Source of the DNA: Symbiodinium natans
Taxonomy: Eukaryota; Sar; Dinophyceae; Suessiales; Symbiodiniaceae
Reading direction: 5' to 3'
DNA length: 64,000 nt
Assembly (NCBI GenBank): GCA_905221605.1
Contig: CAJNDS010002304.1
Coordinates: forward strand, 64,001 to 128,000
Each line of letters opens with the position of its first letter. Positions within the stretch are counted from its first letter, which is position 1. The notes beneath the pieces were generated by a model. It worked only from the letters and a program-made list of their open reading frames with translations, made no database searches and was not told where the DNA came from. Of this stretch, positions 34,538 through 47,100 are shown piece after piece. The position numbers and the translations under genes were made by a program.

Positions 34538-36292
34538 CCCGGCCCGGCGACCTGGGCGGCTCTGGGGCCGCACCTTCGGCTCCCGGCCCCGAGGCAACCT
34601 GGGAGCCAAAATGCGTCGCGGCCAACTTGGGGTTCAGGTAGCCGGTCAAAGCCTGAAGCGAACAGCACCTGGGTTGTACAATTCCGAATTCCTGTGGGAA
34701 ATCACGACTTGGAGTGATGCTTTTTGTCCTGCTGGACTCTTGCAGACTCTTGCAGACTCCTGCCAGCTTCGGGCAGAGCTGTTCACCATAAGAAGTCGGG
34801 GATCAGGCGGCCATGGCAGGTCAGGTGACTGGTCTTCCCAAAACTGGACCATGACTTGCCGCCTTGACCCTCTTGCATTAGGTGGTTGGCGCGGCTCGCA
34901 GTTTCTGCGAAGCCGTGCCCAGAAGACCAGGGCCGCGTCTCCTACGGTGCCTCGCCGGCACAGTGGTAAGCTAGCCTTGGTTTAAAGATTCGAAGTTAAG
35001 AGGCCTCAACATGCCTCAACTCTTCTCTCCTCGGATCCGGTGATTGAGCCCAGGGCCTGGATCAAACTAAGCCGAACCCCCAAGTGTCGTTGTCTTGGCA
35101 TCATATCGGCTGCGGACCCTATGTACCTAAGCCCTAAACCCCCTTCAAGCAGGTCAGCCGGCACCGGCCTGAAGCTTCTGCAAGCGCCCCGCTATCTGCT
35201 CAGTTCTCACCACATCTCTCTCCCAGCTGAGTTCCCTTAAGGAGCACACTGGCGTCCGCATTGCCGAGAGACGCCTCTCACTCAGGTTGATCTCAAGATA
35301 GGGCGTCCATCCCATGTCCAACACGAGATATTTGCAATCGGCAAGCGTGGGCAGGCCTGCTCACTCAGAACGAAGATCTTCAGCCGCGCAAGGCCTCGGA
35401 AGCCCGAGGGGCGTGTGCTGAACGGAGAAAATACCCATCGGCTCTTTTGTGCTCTTGAGCTTCCTTTTGAGTGCTCCGCACTCCGAGCTTTCCACCTGTC
35501 CCGATGAAGCAATAACGAGGGGTCCTAGAGATAGGCTTCTAAATATACCTTGCCACCCCTTACGCCTCGCCAGTGCACCAAGTGAGCACAATGGTCACTG
35601 CGCGATCGCCGCAGTCGCGTCTGACCTTGAGCAGTCTCCAAGGTCTGGCAGGAGAACTCTCCGAGCACTCTGGCAAGCACGTGCAATACATGATCAATAA
35701 ACCGGCCTGGGGGCCTGGTTGGTGCGGGATAGCACGGGGTGGTGCTGCCAAGATTGCTCAACACGGCATCAACATCGAGGCTCCGGACATCCCAGGAAGA
35801 TGCACGCGCTTGCAGTCTGACCTTCAGTTCAGGCACTTCAAGCTATCGCTGCCCAGCTCGTTCGAAGCTGCAACTAAGACCTGCCCACTCAAGTTCAGAG
35901 CTGCCAAACGATCATCCGCCTTCAAGCTTGCAAGGCGGGCTTGCTGAGTGCCCGACTGGCCCAAACACACGTTGACTTCGGCCAGGCGAGGCGGACGCGT
36001 TGGACCTCGGGCGATCTCACTTAAAAAGGGCTGCTACAACGGCTGCGGCCCATTTCAATTTGCTGGGGGCCCCCGGCTCGAGCCATTGCTGGAGTTCTTG
36101 CCGCTCCGACTTGTCTGGCAGTCGCAAAGCAAAGCCTGGCCCATGAGGGGGGCTCCTCTTCGTTGATCCTAGAATAGGGAATGGTGCGTAACACGCATTT
36201 TCCGCAGACAGAAGGTTAAGAAGGAATCTTGAGCATCGGAGGATGACGGCAGCCCACTTTTCAGCAATTGTTGTAATCCAGGCCTCCGAATC

Positions 36293-36328
36293 ACCCTAAA
36301 ACCCTAAACCCTGAACCCTAAACCCTAA
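36293..36328 (+). repeat. Interstitial telomere-type array (CCCTAAA)n
   Basis: Four to five units with CCCTAAAA and CCCTGAA variants. Confidence 0.9.
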
Positions 36329-38471
36329 GGAGCTATCTGAAGCCAGCGGATGCCTTCTCCTTGAAGTGCCTCGCCAAGGACATCCTGGGGCAAGCGCCTA
36401 GCGGCCTAGTGTGGCTATTCCCGGACCCAGGCATTCGGCAAAGAATGGGGGCCCTCAACCATTCAGCTTTGCAACTCTTCTGAAGTTCGCTTGCATTTTG
36501 AAGCCCGCCGCCCCATCTCCTGACCCGAACCTCGTGTCGAACATCTCTTACTTAAGCATGCTCGGTCCTCCAATCCAGCACTGGTCCGGTGAACGGCATG
36601 GGGGTAGGACCTGCCAGCAACATACGCGATAACAACAGCTCCCCCTAAACCCTAAACCTTAAACCACCACGAAGTGGAACGAGTCTGAGGATGCAGCGTT
36701 CCCACGGTGAGCCTCAAACGAACCGCTTTGCATCACAGAAGCACGGGGGCGGCGGGCGCAATGTCCGGATCGCCCCTCTGCTCTTAGCTCAGGCTGCTTA
36801 GGCCCCAGGCTCATGCGCAGCCTCCAGGTCCTGTTCGGCAATCCCATCATGGGCCTACGGCTCAACTTCGCATGTCGGTAAACAGGAGTGAGGGAAATCA
36901 TATTCACCTGCAAGTCTTGGCACTGTAGTTTCGAGGTTTCGCAGGCTCCAACTACTGTGAGTTACACCATTTTGAATTCTGCAGGTCTGCCATGCGAAGA
37001 AACCTAATGCCACAAAATGGCACAGCACTTTTGCTCTTCGAAAGCTCACAGCATCGTAGCATACCAAGCTCCAAATACTGTAACTTACTGATTTGTCACG
37101 GTGGGGTTTGCAGCACAGCCCTTTTGCCGAGTCGTTTATTTGATTCGCTTGTGGAACGTTTCAATATGGTTTGGTTGGCCTTTCCATGGTTTCGCTTTTG
37201 GCTTAGCCTTGTTCGAAAACCCCCCCGCCCCCCTCCCCCTTTTCAAAGCCTTTTTGCTTTGCCCAGTCCTTTATTTAGGTCTCGCTTGCGAAGCGAACGG
37301 AAATGTTTGAAAGCATATATAGTTGGGCTGGTTTGGGGCAGAACGGGGGGGGGAAGGGGATGGAAAGGGGGGAAAGCGGTAGGAATTGGAGTGGCGGGCA
37401 GGGGGCAAGTGGGGAAATGGGGAAAGTTTCCAGCGGCTGACAAACTCTGGCTTGGCGGTTTCGTGCGAAACATGACCCAGTATACCAGCCATAATTCTCG
37501 CTGCCTGATCTGGGACCTCTCGCGCTTTCGCCAAGCCTGTTGCCTCTTAAACTCGTGTCTCAGGAGATTGCGCAAAGTACTGAATATTGCGCTCCTCTGG
37601 GTCGCCTAGGTCGGAGTCTGGCTCAGCAAAGCTGCGGGCTTCTGGAACACCTCCAAGACACGAGCCCCACGGTTTACTCTCCTTCACTGCAGTGGGTGAG
37701 TACAAGGATTGAGTTGCTTGGAGCGCAATGGCCGGGCACCGAAGCGGATGGCCATCAAGTACAAGCACTCTCCGTGGGCACCTAAGGGCACAGATGAGGA
37801 GTTTCCACGAGTCTTACCAAGATCCTATGCACTACAATATAAGCCCTGCTGCAACGCAGAAGGTTGTTGCATGTCATCAGCACTTCCACAGACACAAGAA
37901 GAACTGACGCGATGCCAGCGCATGCCGACCCCTTCATTGCTGACAGGCTGCTGGAAAACCACGAGCAACCTCGGCTTGGGCTTGCACATGCGCCTCTCTC
38001 AAAAACAACTGGAGCGCAAGACTTGGTCCATGGGTCTGCATCTAGATGCGAATGGTGTGGACAGTAGTTGCAGTAGTAGCAAAGCTGAAGGCCACCACTC
38101 AAACCTGTACCCTGATGTGTCTACAGGGCACTGCCGGAAACCCCAGCCGCCAGGCCCCTGGCAAAGCTGCGCAGTCCCACGATGCCCGAAGAGAGGAGCC
38201 AACCGTGCCGACACTGTCACCGCCTGCGACCCACTGATTCTCCCTTCAAAGCAGTGTAGGCTCCGGAAAAGCTCATATCGGGCTGCGATTGTGTCTGATT
38301 ATAGCGGCTGAGGCCACATCGATCATACCGCACGTCGCCGCCGGCGCAACAACGTGCAAGACTTACAGCAACGTACGTCTTTTGCCCGCGCGGGCTTCGA
38401 CTACGTGACGCTGAGCGCTCGGTTCCGCTTTGGGAGCGCTCGGTCGCATGTTGTGGCATGTCTCGCAGAAC

Positions 38472-38677
38472 CTCGCCGCAGTTCACAACGCGAACTTCCT
38501 TGCATGCGGAGTCCCGTGCCGATATGATGTGCTCCAAGAATGCAGCGCCCGCAATAAGACGCCCAACTGCTGCATGGTCTCGATCGAGTCGTGGAGCAGG
38601 GGCAAGCGTCAAAATGTAGCCCGCGAAGTCCACGTTACGTGAGACCGAAAGCATGCCAGGCTCGGTGTGTGGCAGTC
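38472..38677 (-). CDS. Cyclophilin-type peptidyl-prolyl isomerase, one exon
   Basis: Exon of 68 codons. LPHTEPGMLSVSR matches the HTGPGxLSMA region, TLAPAPRLDRDHAAVGRLI matches the LxPxPWLDGKHVVFGRV region, and VRVVNCGE is the family's C-terminal strand. Cyclophilins catalyse cis-trans isomerisation of X-Pro bonds. Residues matching CypA Gln111, Phe113 and Trp121 are changed (AGYILT replaces SQFFIT; Arg replaces Trp), so activity and cyclosporin binding are doubtful. Beyond the GT donor the frame stays open and reads SASRSRSPRGQK, an RS-type tail that would suit a splicing-linked cyclophilin if translated. N-terminal exons were not found between 38680 and 39430. Confidence 0.7.
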
Positions 38678-41126
38678 CTTTACCTGTCTCCGTTTCTGGT
38701 TCACCTGGACAGGGGGAATTCTGCATGTCCCGTGACACTCTATGACATCTTGATCGTTCTCTGGCTACGTGTTTAGGTCACGACTTACAAGTCTTTCAAT
38801 GAGCATGTCAGCTGTTCTTTCCTCACGCCCTACCCAGTTCAGCTCCGTCCAGCAGAGCAGAGGTTGGCGTTATCTGCCTCGGGTGTGCCAAGCTGCTGTG
38901 CATAGCCAAGGGCAACGCCACTTCCGTGCTTTCTCCATGCTGAGTCGATCCAACAGACCTATTGTCGCATATCCCTAAACCCTAAACCGGCACATGTCAC
39001 ACGCGTCGCCCCTCCTTTGCTGGTGCGGATGGGCCGCGTCAAGCGACGGTCGCTGAGTCTTCCAGCTGCGCAGTCCTTGACGTTTTCCCTTTACTTGGCT
39101 TTGCTTTGGAGGGAAATCTACACCACGCCTGGAAACCTGTACGTACCTCCAAATGGGAGCCAAATCCTCCAAATTCAATGGAGCGCACTTCCCGAATGAC
39201 AGCTGTGCTCGTTGGCCCGGAGTCCTCTAGAAGGCGACGCGCTGCTTTCGGCGCGGCCTCTTTTCGAGAATTATACTGAGCTGAGGGGGCGCAGTGTGAC
39301 TTGCAGCACTGACATGCACTAACTAGCTGCTTGAGAGCGATGCCACTTTGCCTCAGGGATGTTCCTTCTTCGTGGTTATTAAGCCGCAGCACGGTGGCGC
39401 CCCTACGACGCAAGGTGGGCCGCAAGCTTCTGAACCGTCATGGTGCTTGGCAGTATCTTGAACTTGCCCAGACAGGGGGTTGATGTGAGCAAAACCCCCA
39501 AAACCCCCAAAACCCAACAGTAAGCCCCTAACACATCTTCCGGCCCTAACTTCCTGGTATCCATCACCACAATCATGTCTGTAGGTTCAGGCTGATGCTA
39601 CAGGCCTCTGGCCACAGCTCGAACTCCAAGGCTTGCTGGTGGTCCACGCCAAAGAAGGCGCCGCGGAAGATGGCGATCCTTTGTAAAATCACGCCCACTT
39701 CCTGTACCCCCCCTTTGGCGATTTAACAGGCCCGGCAGGAGAATCCTGTTATAAAGCTATAAAGCCCTAAGCCCTAAACACTGAAAGCACTGCTCGTATT
39801 CTTATACTCTTCTTTGCAGAAGCAGGGGGGCTCCAGAAAGATCTTTGGATGGCCGGACACCGCACTTTGAACCGGCGACTTGGGGATGTGCTCGATGCCT
39901 GCTCGTCCCCTCGTGCCAGGGATGAGTGCACGTTCTACGGGACTACCTCCGAGAATCCTAGTAATCATGGTTCATGGCACTTGCAGGGCTAACCCACACG
40001 AGACGAGTGTAACTGCCAAGGGCGGTGGCCGAGCCTGCTTGTGTCAGGCTCTTCACCCAAACGGCTCTTGGCCACTGCAGGCTTCACTTTGCTCTGGCCC
40101 TTCCGACCGAAGACCACTGCCATGGCCGATAGCTTGCAAGAGAATCCAAGTCGTCTACAGGTCCTTCTAACTGCATGTTCAGGCATCTTCAGGTCCTTCT
40201 ATGCAGTTGTTGGCAAGTAGTCAGTCGTTGGCAGCAGATCTGTAGACTACTGGTCTACTGGTACCTTGGTCAAGGTGGCTCGAGTCTCACGTGGAGATTT
40301 CCATCATTGAGCTCAGCGAAGTCAAGCGCAAAGGCAGTCGCCGCACGGGCGCACCTCGTCTTGGTGAGCCCTTGCCCGGTGTAGCACCTTCCAAGCAATG
40401 GCCGAGCTCGGACATGCTGTTGGGACTCTGAGATTCTCCCTTTCCGTGCGCCTCTTGAAGATGAAGGGCCTCACTGTCGTGAAGAAAATCACTGAAACAT
40501 CCTGCAACAAGGGCACTTCCACTGTCGATGCTGAGCTTCACCTGTTAAAGCCCTGGGCACAAGGTGCACCTGACAGATTTCTTTGCCCTGCTTCCTCTCC
40601 TGACTGTACATCTGAGGAAACTGCCGCTTCAGTCTCTGCAGAACTCAGCTCTGCATGAGAAAAAAGCAGCGCGCAATCTCTCGAGATAATCATCGTGCAG
40701 GGTTTTGCCGATTCTGCATTGTCGGCTCGGCTCCCCGTCGAAGTTGCTGGCGACCATGAGTACGTGGATTACGTGCTGTACTAGTCCAAGCCTGTTGGAA
40801 TCCATTGGAGCTACATGATGCTCCCCCCTTAGGCATGGAAGCCTCGTTGAAACAATCACAGAAGCGTGGGACAAGGCAGTCAGGCTGCAGGTTCTGTTTC
40901 ATCCTCCAGAAAAAGCTGGGGAGAGTCTGCCATGACCCGTGCATGGCTCGACTCGTTCATGAGGCACGAGGCCGGCTGCTGATGGACCGTGGAAGCCATG
41001 ATCAGGCCTCAGACGGACTTGTATCAGCATTCTGAGTCAGAGGGATTATCTCTCTCCCCTATTAAGGACTGTTAGTACAGGATTCAGTCTTCATCCGCAA
41101 TGCAGGATATGTTTCAGGCATGGCAC
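38678..41126. other. Stretch without a supported gene
   Basis: Should hold the 5' exons of the cyclophilin gene and the last exon of the large gene upstream. A plus-strand frame at 40290-40425 (EISIIELSEVKRKGSRRTGA) is open but unsupported. A partial MITE-2-like segment, CCCTATTAAGGACTGTTAG, is at 41058-41076. Confidence 0.35.
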
Positions 41127-44100
41127 TGGACCGCTCCACCTTTGCAATTGGATTGATGTTGTCCTGGACCACTGTTTCGGTGACCGTCTTGTCGAAACAA
41201 TGGGTTGCAGCCACGATGATGTGCAACTCTGCGTGACCTACGCAGCAAGAGACTTCTTGCACTCGTGACTGATTGCATGCCACGTGCTCACAGGTCGGCT
41301 GAGAAACTGACCAGCAAACTGTTATGGGACACTAGCACGGGAGCAGTCCTCTACATGAAAACAGATTTAGAGACCGAGCCGGTCAATAGAGTTTCGTCAG
41401 CATTCCCCGTCTCGCGTGGGAACATCGCTCTGGTGCTTGGTGCCATTCAAGCTCTTGGAAGGCACTTAGCAAACCAAAACTGCTAAGAACCGCTGTAGGC
41501 TCCCACACAAGTAGGAAACCTCGGGGGAAATTACAAACGCCCTTCTTTGATCGGATCCTTAGAATGGTTAGAAATGGACGATGTCGCGACATACTAATAT
41601 TGCAATACTGAGGTTCCTAGACCCCTAAGCCATTGCGGCCCAGGAGGCTGAGTGGCAAGGCACCTCGTTTCTGACACAAACCAGCACCACAAAACCGAGC
41701 CACCGAATGCCTAAACCGACGCAGTGGCTGGAGCGACCGGCCCCTGTTCGGACATTTTTTGTGGCGTCAGGCATCGAGAAGGATCTGAAAGTGAGTGTCC
41801 ATTCAAGGCGCCGGATTTGGTGAGGGCATCGAGAAGGTCGAAGGCAGCGTCCTTCTCTCCTTACCAGGATGGGCTATTATACCCTACAATCCCTTAAGGA
41901 CAGAGATTCGACATCGATATCTGTAGCAGAGGATGGACCCTTGACGGTCGAGCCAAGCTCTCCAGAGACCCGAAGCCGAAGCCCTTCAAGACACGTCGTT
42001 TGTTGAAACTGGAGCGTCGCTTTTGCTGGTCCGTGGCTAAGGACGCCGTCTGGGGTGCGGCCAACCTGAGCTGAGGCTCACACTCAGAGTTACACACGTG
42101 ACTCTTCCCAACCCTGACTGGCGTCACTGTCGAAAGAGCAAGAACCAGATAGCAGCTGTGGTTAGTTATCAGAACAATAATAAACATGATAATAATAATA
42201 ATAACAATAAAATAACAATAATCATATTAATCATATTAATCATGATCACAATGATAACAATAGGTTCAGTCTACTATGATGCAGCAAAGACCGGTTTCGC
42301 CCAAGAGCAGGGCAGCTTGCGATCGCTTCGACCAAGTGCTTCCGGGGTTGATGATGGTGGGCCGAAGGGAGCTGTCCTCAGCGCGGCTCTAGCGGATCAC
42401 ACGCCTCTCCGCCACAGGCGCTCACAGGCGTGACATGCTTCCGTGCATCTGACCACGAGCCAGCACATGACATCAGCCGAGCATCGGGGTCCAGCTTTTC
42501 AAACTGCTCATCTAGCTGTTTAGGCACCTGCGTGTAGTCCCGAGCCTCCAAGAGCTCACTTGAAGACTCTGGCTGTCCTGGCTTGCTGGGCTGCGACTCT
42601 TTGTTGGGCTCCTTGGGTGCTTGCTCCTTGGATTGCTCTGATGGCTGAGGCTCCGGGGCCTTTTGGGACGCTGGCTGAGTCGGCTCTGAAGGTGCTGAGG
42701 TCGCTGAGGGCGTTGTCGAGGGTGCCGCCGTTGCTGCTGAACCGAGGACGGGCGTGGGTGCTGCGGACCTGCAAGATCTTCTGTCTAAGGCCTTCTCCAT
42801 AACTGGCGCCCTGCACCTCTCCTTTGAGGAAGTGGAAGGTGTCAAGGACTGGACTGCGCCAGTCAAGGCCTGTTTCATGCCGCCGAAGAAACCTGACCCG
42901 CCTCTGCTTGATCTCGAATAAAAGGAGGTGCTGCATTCTTTCACGCACTCGGCACGGAGCATGAGATCCTCCATGCACTCCTCGCTTCTTCGCATCTCTT
43001 CCTGACGACAGGCACTGGACAGTCACCAGGTTTGCCCATCGGCGCCTTGACCAAGAGTCCTCTCTTCCCCCCCAACCCGCTTCCGTGTCAACTCGCCCCT
43101 CCCAAGAAGCAGTGTAACACTTCGTGCAGCTCACGGGGCACCACCTAAGATCCCACAAGCCTCACGCACCTCAGCTAGTCTCTAGGCCAAGCCAGCACAA
43201 GAGCTCTTGGCTCATCGTCCGTAATCTGCTTTCTGCCTTGTCTGACTATCTATTCGGTCTGCGTATGGCTGCTTGTAGCCATTGTGTTGGGTGACTGCGA
43301 ACACCTGGGATGCGGGTCGAGCCTTTAGACTGTATCGAAAGGCTCTTTTTTAAATGTGGGTTTCAGGGGTCGACGTCTACGCCCCAGGTGTGCATGTGAG
43401 CGCGACATTGTTTGCTGCAGATTCATGCACAGTCTTGGCCCTCAATGCTTCTCAAACTACAGTATCACATTTTGGGTGCACAACTCTCCCAAAGAAAAAA
43501 CATTCGTCGCAAAGACGTTTGAAAGGTATGACGGTGTCTTGAAATGCCGGGCCCTCAACAAATTGAGGTCTGAGAGGGTTTCAAGGGCACCTGCATACGG
43601 GGACATTTCACACCCCCTTGCTGTCAGTCAGGCTGGCGCTCGAGAAGCAGGATGGCAGCTAGCCCTCTACAAGAACAAGAACGACCGAGCTTAGCACGAC
43701 ACTAGGGTTTAGGGTTTAGGGTTTAGGGCTTAGGGTTTAGGGTTTAGGGTGACTCTGCAGCTACGAAAAACATAGTCCCATATGCGCTGCTTGAAATAGG
43801 GATCTTGTTTCAAACAATATTATAGACAACGCCTCGAGCTGCATTTGGAGTACTCTCTGCCGCTCCTGCACAGGGCAACTCGCAGTCGCACGACACGACC
43901 TCTGAACCCGGAGCCACGAATCAATCCTAAACCATCTACCGCGTAAACCCTAAACCCTAAACCCTAAACCCTAAACCCTAAACCCTAAGCCTCTTGATCT
44001 GCCTGGAAGGCATTCTGGCGTGTACGCCCCCAATTTTTTGTGCTGGAACTTGTTATGCCGCCTCACTCGGGCTTCTAGAGCTCCTGGTGCGCTCATCGGG

Positions 44101-47100
44101 GGGGTCGTCTAACTAAGGCTTTTTAGCCTCAGGGCCTCATAGAGTACACTGTGCCAACCACCCCCTTGAAGGACCATGAACCTCCTTCGCATCCCACCTG
44201 CTCTTCCTGGCGTCTTCTCTCCGCTTCGAGGCGTCGAAGCTCCTCCTCGCCGGATAGATAGCTTCCGATCAAAATCACGCTCAACTGCAAGGATGAGAGC
44301 CGATACTCTACTGTGGTTCTATAAGAGCCGAAAAAGGCATTTTGAACTGAAAAAAAGAAATTGGGCTTGAAGAATTAGTCCATCGTCTTTGGCACACCAT
44401 AGCCGAACCAGGTTGACCCCTTCCTTCGCCTCAACAGCCCCCTGAACCCGCAGGTGAATAGGGTCGAGAGGGTTTTGGGACCAGGCGGAAAAATCGGGAC
44501 CGAGGGAGGAAGAGCGTCGTCTAGTAGGTCACACATGGCAGCTGGCAAAAGGGAACCTCAACTGAGACCCGCACACCGAAACCTCGAAATACAGCGCGTC
44601 TCTTCCCCCTGGTACCAATTGGGGGGGCTATTCTTCGCCATGTTTGGGGTTCAAGCACTCCTCCTTCCTTCGTTGTTCCAACTCTTCCTTCTTCCTCCCA
44701 GAGCAAGACATCGGCTGAGGAAGTAAGATCTGTATAAAAGCATGTTGGGACAATGCGTGCAGCCAGGAGGTAGTTGGGGAACCTAGGCATTAGGCACTCT
44801 GCAGCTTATTCGCTTGTGTGCGCTGGCCCTCTGACTCTCTGTCTTGGCATGTCTTGGCTTCCTTAGACATTTTCAGACAGGGCGCTCCGCTTCGATCATG
44901 TCGTGCATTGCCTGGACCTGTTGTACTTGGGGTTGCAACTCGCACGGCACGTCTGTGGCCATCCAGACTGTATCGTTCTATGATCGTAATCATTGTATGC
45001 CTCTATTCGAACATGAATATGTGAGTACACTGCACCCTCAACCCTAAGCCCTAAACCCTAATTATTTCTCTCCAACAGGCCTGTCCCTTCACCACCTGGA
45101 GCCGGTCTGCCGCGGAGGCGTGACCGTTTGGGGCAAGGTCGCTGGTGAAGGAGAGCAGGTCGCTCGGGATCTGATACTTGATGAAAAGCCTGAAGAGTCG
45201 TGAATGTAAGAATACATGTATATGTATACGTATATATATACATATATATATATTTAACGAGCATGATGTACTGATATGATCATATGCAAACACAACAACA
45301 TGATGTACTGATCTGGTAATATTATAGAAACATACCAACATACTGTAAGAACATTCGTGTAGTCTAACGAGATGACAAGCTTGGAGAGTACGTGGTATGT
45401 GGCTGAGGGCCGCCCAAGGTTCTACAAGTATCTGCCTCTCTCTTCCTCTTGCTGCTAGTCTGAAGTCGGGCCCGGTCGCTGCATCAAGTCCTGCGTAAGC
45501 TTGATCTCCTGCACACGGGAGGCTACTGGGATGCTTGGCTGTGTGCATGACCGGGATAGAGCTCATGGGCACGATTCATGTGACGCTACCGTAGCCGAAG
45601 CCGCGTAAGTCCTTGGTCAAGCTGTCGTTGGGCAGGTTCAAGAGCTTCTCGAGCTGGGGCTTGATCTGCACGACCACGATGGCGAAGAGCCTGACTAGTA
45701 CTCTCTGGCAAAAGCACACTCTTCATCCCTGCAAGGGACTGTTCGGAGTGACGGGCGGCATAAAACTCAACTAAAGCTCTAGTCTTTGGGACATTCTGAG
45801 AACTTTCAGAACGGGGGCGTGCTCTCCAGCTGCATCGCCCGGAAGGCTTTGGCGAAGTCCTGCTGCTCGGGGGATAAGGACTCGATGGCATCCTTGAACT
45901 CCTTGGGGGTTGGGATTGTAGAGAGCTCCAGCGGGATCTCCAACTCATCCTTGTTCTGTACCAGTGCTGCGTACTTTGGGTCAAAGGATGTGGGAGAGGA
46001 CACTCGTCCGATCAGCACCATGAAGGAGCTGAACTGCCGCGCGCGAGAGACAAGGGAGAGCTTCGAAGCCTTCGCGCCCGAGAACTGGTGGTCCAGCCAA
46101 GCATGCAGATGGACCTCTCCTCCAAACGAGACGGTCGTCGAGGCATTGAGCGGGAAGGTCATCGTTGATGGGGTGCGGCCGGCAGCTGTTATGGCGCAAA
46201 TCGGGCTCTTCATGCTGCTCTCGCCCTGCAGCCCCATGGCCTTCATGCAATCGGAACTTTTTTTGAACTCTGCAACACTGGAAGACGAACATACATTTAT
46301 GTGCACACCGGAGCTGTGAACTGGTATTGCATCCCCACCTCCTCTTCAATGCTGATTGTGCCTTCAGGCCCATGGTTGTTCGAACGCCGGATGGCGAAAC
46401 TGCAGGGATGCAGCTGCAGGACACAGCGAATACTGCTTGAGGAGTACAGCTTGAGCTTGCCTAAATTCAGACGAAGCCCCTCATTAGCAAGAGCCACTGC
46501 AATCGCTGGGGGGCGAACCTGCAAGGGGTTGGCTGGTAGGCGTCTCTGAACAGCTTCCGATAGTGGAATTGCATGTACGAAGCCTCAGAGGACAGTTCAA
46601 GAGTGCATCAACTGAGATAAGCGAATGTTAAAAAACAACAGCCCGGGGCGGTCTCCACAACTTGTCTTTCTGTGTCACGGTACTACTCTAAGTCCCCGGC
46701 GAAGTCGGCAGGTTGGACCTCTTTACCAATGGCTGCCACCAGCTGCTTGCGGAGCAGGAGCTCGACATAATCGACCATCTCGCACCATTGCGTGAGGACA
46801 TGTTGGCAGTGCTGTAAAATCGAGGCCCGGAAAGACTCCGCCCATGTGTAGATGCTGCCGTCGTCTGGGAAGACCTCCGTCAAATTTCCACGCAGCGCCC
46901 CAAGGGCCCGAGACTCCTCGCCGAGGAGACGATTGCCGTCCGCCGCTGTCACCACGGGCGAGGCTGGCGAGGGTGGCTCCTCGGGATTCTTGTGCAGAAG
47001 CACCATGGAGCTGCCTGTGCTCGGGCTTGGGTTGGAAGAGGTGCCCTTGATGAAAAGGGGGAGCGCCGGGATGATAATGTCGGAGGAGCTGGGAGGGGTG

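Larger units (their letters stand above)
31674..38471. other. Long stretch without an assigned gene
   Basis: Contains many telomere-type arrays, a MITE-1 (32220-32310) and short frames. Minus frames with some protein character are 33563-33820 (SRAFTPLKPVTPAEGKAARA), 35525-35836 (RFIDHVLHVLARVLGEF) and 37547-37660 (ARSFAEPDSDLGDPEERN, ending at a stop near 37547). The last could be the 3' end of the cyclophilin gene. I cannot name or splice any of them. Confidence 0.35.

Noticed and set aside
37709-38311. 200-codon plus-strand frame with an MAIKYK segment
   Set aside because: AIK alone is not a kinase signature; no glycine loop or HRD follows, and the strand disagrees with the block.
45806-46319. 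Open plus-strand frame over the large gene
   Set aside because: Antisense to an exon with strong family identity (SFGGEVHLHAWLDHQFSG).
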